From assembly GCA_030063045.1 (NCBI GenBank), contig JAQSEB010000050.1, positions 1,302,001-1,366,000 of the forward strand: 64,000 bases of DNA. Reading direction: 5' to 3'. A program made the position numbers and the translations under genes. The stretch is from Pratylenchus scribneri (lineage: Eukaryota > Nematoda > Chromadorea > Rhabditida > Pratylenchidae). How positions within the stretch are numbered: the stretch's first letter is position 1; each line of letters begins with the position of its first letter. A model generated the notes under the pieces. That model saw only the letters and a list, made by a program, of their open reading frames with translations. It was not told where the DNA came from and did not search any database. Positions 33,901 to 48,900 of the stretch are shown here, piece after piece.

Positions 33901-36900
33901 TCATTTGTTGTCGAATGGGAATGTGAGTGGGCCTTCGCCCTTTCTTCCCACCAACAGGAATGTTTCCATGCCGCCGTCCACACCTTTCACCTACAAAATG
34001 ATGGAATTTAAAATATCAAATAAATATTTTATTTAAAAGATTTATCGAACTTTATTTATATCAAAAGATTGGCAATTTTCCGCTCTATCCAATGATACCA
34101 AAATCATCAAATTTGGTTGGGATTGAAGGAAAATATGAGTGCGCAAAGTTAGCGCACTCCTCATATAATGTACCGTATTATAAAGGAACGAAAGTGGGAA
34201 GGGAAAATATAGGTGGACAATATAGCCTAAGGGCATCATCAATCATCATTCCTTTGCTTGCTGCTGATTGGCTGACTCAGAAGAACTCTCATCAGAAAGT
34301 CAGCGAGTGCGAGCTGTTCCTGCTGCTAACGTATTTTCTCTCTTTCTTTTTAGAAATGAAAGGGGAAGGGAAGGGAGGAGAAAATGGGGGAACAAAATAA
34401 TAGTTTCATTTCAATCTCAACTCTCAAGGCATCATCATTCCTTGCTTGCTGCCGCTGATTGACTGTCTTTTAGGATTGATGACTGATGAGAGGCGTTCTG
34501 CTGCTACCGTATTTTTTCCCTTCCTTTTATAGTGGAAGGGGAAGGAAAGAAGGAATATAGGAATAGGAACAATAAAAGCGCCTCAAAACATCATCATCCC
34601 TCATCACTTGCTGCTGATTGACTGTCTTTTAGGATTGATGACTGATGAGAGGCGTTCTGCTGCTACCGTATTTTTTCCCTTCCTTTTATAGTGGAAGGGG
34701 AAGGAAAGAAGGAATATAGGAATAGGAACAATAAAAGCGCCTCAAAACATCATCATCCCTCATCACTTGCTGCTGATTGACTCTTCCTTAATCCTTAGAA
34801 CTGTCAACGATGCGTTCTGGCTACCGTATTTTTCCCATTCCTTTTTAATCGACGAGTGAATCCTTTCTCTGGGAGGAAGCAATCAATTGCCTTTTTAAAT
34901 GATTTGAATTCATCAATGAATGAACCAATTTTTTTTTGATGATTTTGGTATGCTTTGATAGAGCGGAAAATCCTCTGTCCAATGATTATAAATATATTTT
35001 ATAAATTATTAATTTGAATTTATTATTGGCAAAAATATTTTAATCCATTTAATTCACCTGAATTCGATCCCGATACTCAAAATCGTAGCGGTCAATGAGC
35101 AAATCACGGGTATAGGATGAGACCTGTGCGAATTTGACCAAAAATGTACAAAGAAAGAAAATATTAAAAATAAATTCAAAAATAATTGGAAATTTATTGG
35201 CTAAATAATGGGAAAATATCCCACAAAATTAATAAGAAAAATATAATTCTCACCTGAATTCGATTCTTGACGCCCGTCTAAAAATGAGAAAAGGGGAATA
35301 ATGCCATCCATCCATTTTTATGCCCCCAACCTGATACATTCGGCTGGCAATGTTCACTGTGTCGCCCCAAATGTCATAATACAATTTGGTGGTGCCAATG
35401 ACGCCGGCAGTGACGGGCCCAATGTTCAGGCCAATTTTGCATTCAAATTCAAAATTGAGCAAATCTGTTAAATTAAATAAATAAATGAAATGGAATTTTG
35501 GTAATTATCGATCATTTATTTCAATGATAACCCTCAAATCCTTCCAATACTTTCCCAAAAATTATTCACTCGGGTTGGCTCAAAATTATTTCAGGACATC
35601 CAAATGATCATTTTTAGGCCCTAAAGGACAGAGTAGGATGAAGCCACCCAATTATTGATATGATAAAAAGTAATCTTTATAGATTAGGGGACAATAGGAC
35701 TAGGGCATCGCCGATTGAATTCCTGACAATGAGCAATTATTTTGGCCATATCTCAGCGAGGCAATTATCAATTTGGGAAGGCAATGTACTATTTTAAAGC
35801 CAAAGGTGTCCTCTAAAATTTTGGCCTTTTTAAGTTTAAGAATTCACGCTTTAATAAAAGTTACATATCTTTGAGTGAAATAAACCCGAATTGGAGGAAA
35901 AGTCGCTTATTTTACAAATTATTTAAATTTTCAAAAAATTAATTAAGCCACTTTTTAAAGGACATTTAGGGCTTTAAAATGGCATATCCCCTTCCCAATT
36001 TTGATTGTTCCTTGTTGAGCTAAAAGGCCAAAAGAATGACCTTGGGTCTGATCAAAATCTAAACATGGATAACCAATATGAAGTACTCTAATTTAAATAA
36101 CTAATTTTGAGGATCAATTTTTTGGCTTAATTTTTGATATTCAAGGAATTTTATTTACCCTAATAAGTCCCCTCCTCTATTTACCTTGATTGAAAAAGGC
36201 CAACGCATTCTGAAGGCTAATGGCAAATTCCATCAGCTAAAAATGTGTTTAAATTTAATAAAAAAATGATTGTATTTTGCCTGATATAAATGCTCATATG
36301 GATGGAGGGAAAGCCGCCGTCTCCCCGGGTTCAGCCCGGATGCGGCCATATAGCATGGCCCAATGGTTTTGATCTTTTCGACGTGCCCAAATTCGGCACG
36401 GTCCAACAGCTCGTCGAAATCGCCGATTACCTCATTCAGGACTCGCAGAAATTCACGGCCTCCTGTAAAAATCAAAGGAATATATAAAAGTTGGGGTCGA
36501 AAAAATGGCAAAATTAAATAAAAATGAGGAAGGGGAATATAAATTTTGATGTATGCCATCGGCGAAATGAACAGAAAAAAAAATCGAACACTCAAGTAGG
36601 GGGACATTTTCCGATTCGATTCTTTTATTTATATAATCGAGAAAATTACCAATATTACCAATTTTGGATGGTTATGTACCATTAAATAGATAAAAGTGTC
36701 TTTTACAAGGTAGCTTTTTTAAGATATTATGAATTCAAGCTTTAGAAAAAGTTACATGTCTTTGAATGCAATAAACCCGAATTTTGTAGGAAAAGCCGCT
36801 TATTTCACAAATTATTTTAAATTTTCCAAAAAATTATTTATGCCACCTTTTAGAGGACATTTAGGGCTTTAAAACGACATATCGCCTTCCAAAATTGATT

Positions 36901-39900
36901 GCTTCCTCAATGAGATTATGGCCAAAATGGCCGAGGTACTCACTCATCAATCAGCGGTAATGAAATGTTTTCCAATTTATACTACCCAAAAACACCCCAT
37001 AGCTCACCTTCAAAGTTCTCCTCATACATTTCATGCCAATTGGTGATTGATGCGAACATTACGGCGGTTAATTTGTGATTTTCACTGTATTTTGTGTTTG
37101 TTTTCAATGATTCCACTGCATGTGCCGGAATGATATTGTTGAGGAGCCAGTCAGCCTGGTCACGGACCAATTGCATTTTGGCCGTATCTCGACGCGCTTG
37201 TACGTCTCCAAAAAAGGACATTCGAAAGGCGGCTTCAAACTGAATGAATGAAGGAAAATATAGAAAATAGTTCGACATTTTTTGAATACGCCATACACTC
37301 CAATTTGTCGCTACGGATCTTGGCGCCGTTTATAATAACTCATCAAGGATTGAACCATTTTTGATGATTTTAGTATAAATTAAAGAGCAGACTTTTGGCT
37401 ATCAAATGAATATTAATTTTATTTAGAAAGGTTCAATATTGATGGAGTTATGTTCAAAAAACTTTTAAATATACCTATATGATGGCTTAGCAGAAATTAT
37501 CAGTGTTTTTTGGGCATAACTTCATCAATTCTGAACTAATTTAAATAAAATTAATATCTTTGATTAGCCAAATGTCTGCTCTTTAATTTGATACTAAAAT
37601 TATCAAAATTAGTAAAGTCCTTGATGAGTTATAATAACTACATCAAATTGCCCAGCATCAAGTTAACGCCTATTAAATTTTGCTGCCTACCTGATAATTG
37701 AGGAATGCGACCAAAACGACGGCCAATGCCACATCCAAAACCAATTCCCAAATGAAGAGGGGCGACCCGAAACGGCCAACCGACCAAGATGGCTGCGTTC
37801 GATTGCAGGGAGCCAAAGGGGAGGAATTAATGGCATTTGGGGGCTCCAAAATTGAAGCAAATTTGGAGGTGGCCAATTGGGATTGAACATTTTTGGTGGC
37901 CTCTGAATCCTGAGCCAACAATTGGTCCAAATTGTGCTGGCAAAGCCTATAGGGGATAGAGTGAAAAGTGAAGGCATAATTTGATAGATTATACCAAGTG
38001 CTGAGCAGAAAAATGGTGGCAACAGCCAAGGCTTGTCCCGTTTTTGGCCAAGCGCCGAGTTGGCTAAAAAGGGGGAGGGAAAAGTTAAAGAAATACTGCT
38101 ATTTTGAGATTCACCTGAAATTGCAATGAGCAAAAAGGGCGAGGAGAAGAATATAGGAATAAAGTAGGCGGACCACCAATTGGCCAGGATTAATGCAAAG
38201 CGAATTTTTTGGACTTGTTTCCAGGCAAATTGGCATATTGAAGAGGGCTACGCCCACGGGCAATGCAATCAACAAGGCTCCTTGAAAAATAGGAATTTTG
38301 AGAGGAAAAATAGTAAAATGGGAAAGGCACAACTTTTCGACGAGGCAACTTGCGCCGCTTAAAATAACTCATCAAGGGCTGAACTAATTTTGATGATTTT
38401 AGTATCAAATTAAAAAGTAGACTTTTGGCTATCAAATGATATTAATTTTATTCAAATTGGTTTAGAACTGATTAAGTTATGTCCAAAAAACTCTTAACAT
38501 GACCTTTACTATGGATTATTGAAATTTTTAATTGGTTTTGAACATAACGTCATGAATTCTCATTAATTTTAAATAAAATTAATATCATTCGATAGCCAAA
38601 AGTCTGCTCTTTAATTTGATACTAAAATCATCAAAATTGGCTCCGTCCTTGATGAATTATTACAAACGGCTGCAGTTGGCCCCGACAAATTGGTACATAT
38701 CCAATTAGAAAAAGCCTTGGCAAAAAACATACCAAGCACATGCCTCGGTGCCCATTGATGAAGCCAAGGCAGAATTGGCCGCCTACTCAACAAGGGCAAC
38801 CCGACCAAGACGATGACGGCCACCAAAAACAGGGAGGCCAATGAAATGTACAATAAGAATGGAAGGCTCAATGGCAGGCGTGGTTGGAGCAGGAAAAGGA
38901 GAGTGCAAACGAGGAAGATGAAGGCCGAAACAAAAATGTCAATGAAAACGCCGGAATAACGGTAGCGAGGCCTACGGCGTGAATGAGCACGATGATGATG
39001 TTGGGGATGAGGTCGTCCAGGTTGCCTTTTGTTAGCATTGGACCTTGAGGCAGTGGCAGAATGATGGGAAGAATGGAGGCCAACACGTTGAAGTTGGGTA
39101 CTTAACTGAAAATTCATGGGAGGTGGATGCATGAATTTGAGTGAGTTAATTTCTGGATTTAATGCTCGCACTGCTAAATTTAGGATATGTAGAAAAAACA
39201 GAATTTTCCGCAAAATTTTTCATATCAAAAATAATCTTTTTCAAATCATATAGTAGCTTGACCAAATCAAGTGTTAAAAAGGCGAATTATTTTTAAACAG
39301 GTGGAAATAAAATTGGCGGAAATTCTAAGAAACAGACGGATTTATTCTTAAAACAGGCGGAATTATTCTAAGTTCGCCAGGCGGAATTATTCTATGTTCG
39401 CCAGGCGGAATTATTCTAAGTTCGCCAGGCGGAATTATTCTAAGTTCGCCAGGCGGAATTATTCTAAGTTCGCCAGGCGGAATTATTCTAAGTTCGCCAG
39501 GCGGAATTATTCTAAGTTCGCCAGGCGGAATTATTCTAAGTTCGCCAGGCGGAATTATTCTAAGTTCGCCAGGCGGAATTATTCTAAGTTCGCCAGGCGG
39601 AATTATTCTAAGTTCGCCAGGCGGAATTATTCTAAGTTCGCCAGGCGGAATTATTCTAAGTAAAACAGGCGGAATTGAAGTAGTGTTTTTGTAAATATTT
39701 TTTCTATATTTTTTTTTGTAAATGTGCCATTTCCCTGTATGAAATTGACCTGTCTATGTTTTTCAATGCCGGTTGTTGGCACTTTTGCTGACGAAGAATG
39801 CTTTTCCGACGAATCGCCAGCAGCAAAATGAGCACGATATTCATTCTCAATGTCACGTTGATTGAAATTCAGGGTCCATCGATTTAATGACTGTGAAAAT

Positions 39901-42900
39901 ATAAAAAATATTCTCTCAATTCAATTCAAAGCCAGTCACATCTTGGTGCATCCAAAAGCCTTTGGCAAATGACCCATCGGCCCCATGGATTACTTGGGCC
40001 AATCTTTGGTCAAAATCGCGATGGTCAGTGTCGAATCGGGTTAATGATGCGGCATTATGATGGTGGGAGATGGCAGTGTCCAAGGCGGCTAATGAAGCCG
40101 TAGAATGGCCTGCCTCCGAGCCAACATCCTAAAATTATCAAAATTTGTCAATGGTAATTTAAAGAGATAGGGTGCGAATTTAATTGGATTATTCACCACT
40201 AAAATTTTATTCCATTTTTATAAATTCAAAATAACTTATCTCAAACTAAATTATTAATCATGATTTTGGTATCATTTTAAAGAGCTAAGAATGGCTTATC
40301 CAAGCATATAAAGATACTTTGTTAAATCTTCAATTTTTATTGTTTAATTTGGTATTTAATTTGCAGTCAATCCATGACAATACACAGGACATTCCTTTGG
40401 CCATAACTCATAGAGGCAATAGCCATTCTGGGGAAGGAGTTTAGCCTTTGTAAAGCATAAAGTCCTTTACAATTTGGTTATTTTAATTTTATGAAATTCA
40501 GTTTTTAAAAAGTTACATGCCTTTGAGTTTAATTTATTCGAATTTTCTGAGGTTTTTTGAAGAAAAGCCTTTTTCTATTATAAATTTTTTTAATTTCGAA
40601 ATATTAATTAAGCCACTTTTTAGAAACCACTTTAAGCTTTCAAATGGTATAATGCCTTCTTGAATTGGTTATTGCCTTGTCGAGTTAGAGTCCAAATGAA
40701 TGGATCGTCCCCTAGAAGCAAGGAAGGGCAACTTGATTAATTAAATAATTTGCTTTTTCGAACCAATAAAACAATTGGCAAATTGAAAGGGAATAAATTG
40801 TCGTAAGGGTACTATCCAACAAAATTCACCTGAAGGCCGGAACTGCGTGACCCCCGGCCCCCGCTGTTGTTTGCACTGCTTTCATGGGCCAATTCGGCGG
40901 ATATTTTGCCACCAATCCGTTCGGATGTGTGCCAATCCGTTGTGCTACTCTGCTGCCTTGACAATTTGCCTCCACCTCCTATTTTTGCGCCATTTCGTTC
41001 TGAACAACTTTTGGTGCGCCCTTCACCAATTTCAGTGGAAATCATCTCATTGGCGGGCGAATTCATCGGAGGCAATGCTCCATCGCCGTGGGCCAACATT
41101 TGAAGGGACGCTGATTTGCGGGTATCATCCACGAGGCGATTCTGCTGGTAGGGAAAAATGGTGGAATTTTTGGGAAATAAAAGAGCGAAATAAAGGCCTT
41201 TTTTTTCATTTATAGCTTATTATACTTTAAGTACCCATGCCGTTCTTCAGTCTATATCTGAATAAAGAAGCAACTAGTTTTGGAAGGCGATATACCATTT
41301 GGAAGCCCTTGTCCTTTAAAAAGTGGCTTAACTAATTTTTTAAAAATTTAAAATAATTTCTAGAAAAAGTGGCTTTTCCTCCAAAAATTCGGGTTGTTTA
41401 TTACACTAAAAAACAAGTAACACTTTTTGAAAGTTTGATTTTATAAAATTAAATTAGCCACTTCTTAGAGGACACTTTGAGCTTTAAAACGGTATATCGC
41501 ATTCCAAGATAGGTTATTGCCTCGTTGAGCTATGTCCAAAAGAATGGCCCATATAATGAATCAACTGCTACTCTGATGATTGAGCTTACACATTTGGCAT
41601 TTTTATTTAATAAATTTATTAAATTGATGCTCAAATATAACCAAAATAAATTCTACTCGATAATAATCAAACATTCTAATAATTTTTTGTGAAATTATTG
41701 CTATGATGCCATTTATTCATGCAAAAATTAAATGGATTAAAAGGGTTAAAAAAAACACGGCACAATTATCAAATGGTAAAATAGCCTCAAGAAAAAATCA
41801 CCTGTGGAATTTTTTCCTCCGGATTTGGGCCATTTGTTTCCCCAATGCTGGCCAACATTTGTGCGGATCCCGTGTTCAACGGGACACTTTCCCCGCGATG
41901 ATGATGGTCCAACGAACGGTCGAGAAGGCGCATTCTCAGCGAGCCACCCACCGTTGAGGACATTATCAATTGTTGTTGTTGTTGTTGGGATTGGCTGGTC
42001 GTTGTGGTGGTTGCACCACGGGAAACGGGCGGAAGTGAATTCGTCTGGATGGTGCGCAATTTGTCCACCAATTTCTGCGCGGATAGATTGGTAAGTGAGA
42101 AAATAAAGCATGGTTAAAATTTGGGCAGACAAATTTTTTATAATTTTAAATATTTTTATTAAGCTTGGCTTTGATTGTTCAAATATATGGCATTTAGAAT
42201 TGGTCAATTTAGATTCTTTCAATTTCGTGTTAAAAATGCGGTATAAAAATTGGATTGTTAGTTTATTTTCTAACAAATTTCCGATACTTTTCGGTTATCT
42301 GTTGCAAGATTTTTTATTTTTTCACTCTCATTGTCAGTCATCATAAGTTTTCACAAAATAGTCCTTAGATTCTAATTAATTTCAAAAGTAGTATTTTTTC
42401 CATCGTCTAATAAGAAACATTATGGAAAAAATATATTATCAAAAAATCGAATCAGGCGGAATTAAAACAGGCGGAATTATTCTAAGTTCGCCAGGCGGAT
42501 TTATTCTAAGTTCGCCAGGCGGAATTATTCTAAGTTCGCCAGGCGGAATTATTCTAAGTTCGCCAGGCGGAATTATTCTAAGTTCACCAGGCGGATTTAT
42601 TCTAAGTTCGCCAGGCGGAATTATTCTAAGTTCGCCAGGCGGAATTATTCTAAGTAAAACAGGCGGAATTATTCTTAAAGTGGCGACAGATAATCATCGC
42701 CAAATACCATCGCCAAAAAATGTTAAACCCTTCATTCATTTAATGCATTTACCCAAAATTCACCTTTCTAAAGCTGGCTTTCGTATATGGGCCGCCACTT
42801 TCGCCACTGACCAGCCCATCCCGGGCCGAGTCCGAATCCGAAATTGTATTATTCAACATGAATTGGCCACTGGCCGACTCGAATTCCTTGGATCGTCCCG

Positions 42901-45900
42901 CAATGAAATATGTTTTCATGCCTTGATGGGCGGCTGCCTGAAATCAAAACATATATTTAATATGAATTTGTCATGGTATAAATGGAATTTTTAGCCAAGA
43001 AGGATTCACATTTGGATAATAACTCTTTATAATAAATAAGCAAGAAATTTTCCTTCATTTTCCTGTGTGAATTATGAAGTCAGTTTTCTTTGATGGAAGA
43101 AGAAATTATTAAACAATTCAATGCCTGATCCGATTTTTTGCCTATAAGCTCAATAAGGAAATAACCAATTTGGGAAGGCGAAATATCATTCTTAAATCTC
43201 AAATTCCCTCTAAAAAGTGGCATTTTTTGAAAATTTAAAATAATTTGTGAAATAAGCTTCTTTCCAAAAATTCGGGTTTAGTATACTATATCAAATATTT
43301 GTAAAATATTTGTTTTTAAATGTGGAATTTATATTCAAAGCCACTTTGTAGAGGACAATTTGAGTTTTTTGAATGATGCTTCGCCTTTCCGAATTGTGTA
43401 TTGCCTCGCTGAAATACAAGTCAAAACCCTTCGTAGTCAAATTCAGAATCGACGATACCGTATCATTTTTACTCGAGGAAAGGAGAAAAGGACCTTTTTA
43501 CCGGGGTACCGTATCGCCTCTATCCAAAGAAAGGAGAGAAGGACCTTTTTTACTCGCAGGCATCAATCAACAATTTTTGGGAAATGTCTTATACTACCTA
43601 TTTATTCTATTTTAAGCCGCGGAGCTTAAAAATTTCAGAGAACCTCCGATGTGGGAACTTTTCGGAATTTTTGAAACAAAAAAAAGCTTATTTCGGCTTA
43701 ATTTCACCTCTAAATTGGTTGGTTTTGACATGAATTTTTCGATAGGGGGGGGGGGCTTAAAATAGAGAGGGGGGCTTAAAATAGAGAGGGGGCTTATAAT
43801 AGAATAAATACTAATAAATGCATTCAATCAAATACGGTACGCTACAATTGGGCGACGTTTCAACAGGGCGAGGGCGCTTGTAGCTCATTTAGGGCTAAGC
43901 CGATATTGATGATTTTGGTATCAAATCAAAGAGCGCACTTCTGGCTATCGAATGATATATAATTTATTTGGGTTAGTTCAGAATTAGCAGAGTTATACTT
44001 AAAAATCATTAAATAAGAATACTATTATAAATTTGCAAATTTTTCACCTTTTTTTGAATACAATTCCACCAAATCTTAGTCAATCCAAATAATTTTATAT
44101 CTACCGATAGCCAGAAGTGTGCTCTTGATCTTGATACCAAAATCGGTTACCCGACATTTGCGCCTCACCAATAATTGCGCCCCCGACATATGCGCCTATT
44201 TTTCTGTATGTCTATGTAACTAGTTTTCGTTTTCTGTGTCCCGTTTTTCAACAATTTACATTCTGATCCCTTGAAACCTGATTATAATTTTGTCATAGAA
44301 CCCATCCGCCGAGCTCTAAACCATAAATCTAGAAATTGCAATGCTATAATGTTGTATGTTGGCAAATCGCCTGCTTCCTTTTCTGAGAGATAAGCCCTAG
44401 TTTTAAATTTAATCCAAATCTAAACCTTAATCTAAATCAGACAAAAAAAATAGGCGCAAAATTCGGGGGGGGGGGGGGGGCAAAAGTTGGAGAAGCTAGA
44501 TTCTGGCGCCCAAATGTAGGTGGCGCAAAATTTCGGGAGCAAATGTCGGAATAAGAAATCATCAATATCAGTTTAGCCCTTAATTAGCTACAAGCGCCGT
44601 CGCCCAGTTAGGACACTCGCCTATTTGACCGTGTCCCATCAAAAATATTATCACCTCCTCCAAAATGTATGCGCCATCCAAATATTCCGCCGTTTTCCCA
44701 CTGATATGCACTCGACCGGCCACCCCAGTCGATTCCATCTCATTGGCCAGCGTAACATCATTGGAGAATACATCGAATTTGAATCGTTTTGTGCCAACCA
44801 TTCCGCACATCACTTTGCCCGTGTGGATGCCCACTCGCATGTTCACACTTTGGCCACGGTCCAAGTCGAATTGCCTGCAAATAATAATAATTTGAGTATT
44901 AATAAATTTTAATTAAATTTAAAAACAATCAACTTTCTCAAAAGCGAAATACTTATTCCCCCTTATTCATTCGCTCTATAGATTAGGGATTATCTAAACG
45001 ATTTTCCCATTTGAATATCCATTGAGGTTGACAAAATAATTTAGCTTTTTATTCTTGAAAATTGAAATCTCTGAAGAATCCCACAACGCATAAAGGGAAG
45101 AATTTACGCCCTATTGGAATGTAAGTTGATTTAATTTTGTCAATGCCAATAATGCCTAATAAGACCTTTCCACTTTATCTTACTGTACTCCCTCCGTCAG
45201 CCTATCAATCAAATATTGCCTCTCATGGCATCAGAGAGGAGAAAGGGTGGATTTAAAAGACAGATTGAATGTTTTTCCCCTTCATATTATTACCGTATAT
45301 TCCCGCAAAATTAATATAGAATAATTTATAATTGATTCGCCTTTAATTCCTATCCCATTAATTAAGCTACTTGGGGGCTTATAGGAGGCCTCCTGCAAAG
45401 GCCTGCAAACAATTTTATTCTAAGACTAATAAATTTAGAATTAGCATTTAAATTAAGCATAAACGAGGAATATAAGGAAACATTTAAAAATATAGTTTAT
45501 TTTTTTGCTTCTAAATAGGGCATATTTGGAATACATTTTGACCATTTTATGAACACCAAAAATATCCAAAAAATATGCTTAAATTCCGCCCCAATAAACT
45601 ACCTGATTGCGATGATCATTGCCAGTCCCATTTCCACGCAACATTTTGCATGATCCGGCCTTGGTTCCGGGCATCCGGCCACGCAATAATAACAATCCCC
45701 CAAAGTGCTGATTTTCTCCAAATTGCATCGTCCACATAAATAGTCGAAACGGCCGAACAAATCATTGAGCAAATTGACCAGCTCATCAGCGGATTTGTTC
45801 GATGCCATTTTGGTGAAGCCGGCAATGTCGGCGAATAGAATGGACACTTCATTCATTAACTTCAAATTTTTGAAGGGATTTTGGTACGTTTTTAGACTGA

Positions 45901-48900
45901 CGAGTGGCAAATGGATAAGCGAAATAGAGGTTTTTCGATAACCTTTGCCTATTCTTTTGGCCTTATCTCAGCAAGAAAGCAACTAATTTAAGAAGGCAAT
46001 ATACCATTTGAAAGCCCTAAATGTCCTCTAAAAAGTGGCTTAACTAATTTTTTGAAAATTAAATCTATTTGAAGATTAAACGTATTTTCCCCAAAAAATT
46101 CGAATTATTACACTAAAAGCCATATAAAACTTTTAAAAGGTGAAATTTAATCAATTTAAAATTGCCACTTTTTAGAGGACATTTAGAGCTTGCAAAAGGC
46201 ATATTGCCTTCCAAAATTGGTGATTGCCTCATTGAGTTATGGCCAAAATAACAGTTGAAACATTGAAATGTCCATGAATGGAAATGATTATTATTTTTGA
46301 TGGCTTTTATTTGATTAATAAATTAGTCTATTCTTAATTAATTACAAATCATAAGGAGGCAAAATGGTCTTAAAGTTATGACCAAAAACCGATAATTCCC
46401 ATATTTTATCAACAATAATTGAAAATAATTTACATTCATTGTGAATGGCCGAAATTTGCGCACATTTGGAACACCTTAATTTTGAGGGGTCAATCATTCA
46501 TCAATTTCAATTTTTGATCCAGAAAAACCTCCGCCCGACGACAATCGTCCATTTGGACTCATCAAACCGACGGTGGATTCCGCCGCACTGGAACGGCCTC
46601 CGCCCGTGGCATTGGATGTTCTACAATTTGAATGAGATTCCAACGAGGCGGATGGCCGTCGCAATTCGCTGGTCTCCTTCAACAATTCATCCGCAACTTT
46701 TTTTGGCATCACTGATTGAATCATATGATCCTGTTTTTGAATGGGAATAAGGGAATGAGAATACCAATGACAATGTGGTTTGCAGAATTATTCTAAGCAA
46801 AACAGGCGGAATTATTCTAAGTTCGCCAGGCGGAATTAAAACAGGCGGAATTATTATAAGTTCGCCAGGCGGAATTATTCTAAGTTCGCCAGGCGGAATT
46901 ATTCTAAGTTCGCCAGGCGGAATTATTCTAAGTTCGCCAGGCGGAATTATTCTAAGTTCGCCAGGCGGAATTATTCTAAGTTCGCCCGGCGGAATTATTC
47001 TAAGTTCGCCAGGCGGAATTTTTCTAAGTTCGCCAGGCGAAATTATTGTTCGCCAGGCGGAATTAAAACAAGCGGAATTATTCTTAAAAACAGACGGAAT
47101 TAAAACAAAAAGTACATTGAATGTTCAATTTATACACTATTCTCTACTCTATACAGTAATATTAGCCCCTTCTAATGAAATTGCCCTATAAAATTATTTT
47201 TAAAAATGATTGCCTTGAACTGCGTCTCCAATTCCAAATCCTTTCGGGCCAAAAGTGATTGTCCAACTTTGAGGAAGGTTTTCCTCTGCCGAACTTGTGT
47301 CAAAATGTACAAATGAATGCCAAGGAGATGAACACAAATGTGAATGGCCGCCTTGGTGCCAGGCCGAAATGTAGGGGCAGAGGCGGAATTAAGAGATGAA
47401 GAGGCAGAAGAGGGTGAGGCGAGCAATTCAAAGAAAAATGAATAAAATCCACACGAAATGATGCACAAATACAGTGGAAATGGGATGACGGCATAGACCA
47501 ATAGGATGACCTGAAAATAAATGAGGGAATTGACTAAATTTGAATAATTTTTGTGTCGCGAACCTGAATGGAAGTGGCCATACTGGCCAATGGGCCCATA
47601 AATGTGTCAGTGCTGGAGAAAATGAACAGTGTGGTCAAGCAGAGGAGAAATGTGCACAAAAATGAGGTGGGCAAATAGAAACGCTGATAATGTGCGGAAC
47701 ATGAGGTGAACCAAAACATCAAGGAACATAGGGCCGAAAGGAGCAATGCAATCAACTGTAAAAAGGATAAAAAAGAATTTGAAATTGAGGCCACAATTTT
47801 GGGTGGCCGCATAATTTGAGGCCCCAATTGGCCAAATTTTGATATTTTTTGGCCAATATTCCCCCATCCAACGATGGTATAATTTGAAGAGTGAACTGAC
47901 ACCCGAGGACAAAATAAACTGATCAGATTTGAAATTGATGCCACAATTTTGGATAGGGGATAATGAGTAGTACGGCAGAACTGCGGATTGATGAGCAACT
48001 GCAACAGTTTTTGGCACATATTAACGAGGCATTAACCAATCTAGAAATGTAATATACCATTTGAAAGCCCAAAGTGCTCTCTATAATTTGGCTTTTGGAA
48101 AATTTATAAAATTCATCTTTTTAGTTAAGTTATTCGTCTTTGACATTGAGTGTAACAAATTCGAATTTCTTTAGGATAAAAACACTTATTTTAACAATTG
48201 TTATATATTTTCATAAAATTAAAATAGCCTCTTTTTAGAGGACATTTCGGGCTTTCGAATGGTATATGCCTTCCCAAATTAGTTACTTCCTTGTTGAGAG
48301 TTAGCCAAAAAATGGCACAGATACTCAATTGTCATTCACAAAATTTTGAATTGGCTACATTATTTTGAGGCCTCAAATTTGGAATATTTTCCTTATATGG
48401 ATTTAGGCCATTGTTTTTAGTTGGGCACATAATTTTGATTGCATTATTAATTAAATTTGAATATTTTCATAATTTAAATATTTTTTATTTTTTCTAATAT
48501 TCCCCAATCCTTCGATGGCATAATTTGGGGTGGCGGGTGGAAGGCTGACCCAGTGATGGCCATGGGCCTGTTCAAATGTCCAAAGGAAGAGCATCCAACT
48601 GAGGCAACAAATCAGAATGTAGATTAGGCCAGAACGGAATCGGTCGCGCAATAATGGGAATGAACATTTCCAATATTGGGTCTCCAGTGTGGGCGACGCA
48701 AATTGTGGATTCCACCAACGGGCCGAGGCACGCTCGAACAAGGGAATTCGTCGGGGACTGGAGGAATGGGCACGGGCCTGTTCATAAGAAATGATGGAAT
48801 TTTTTCATAAATTTTAATTTTTTATTTTATTTTGTTTGGTTAAAAATTGTAAGTAAAAAACTTATTTAAAGAAAGAAAAATATAACTTTATTTCCTTATT

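Noticed and set aside
39300..39676. CRISPR array
   Set aside because: The 24-base units are contiguous with no unique spacers, the genome is eukaryotic, and there are no cas genes.
41746..42276. 176-codon - strand frame as a gene
   Set aside because: Overlaps acy-1 exon 9 in another frame, and the + strand counterparts are shadows too.
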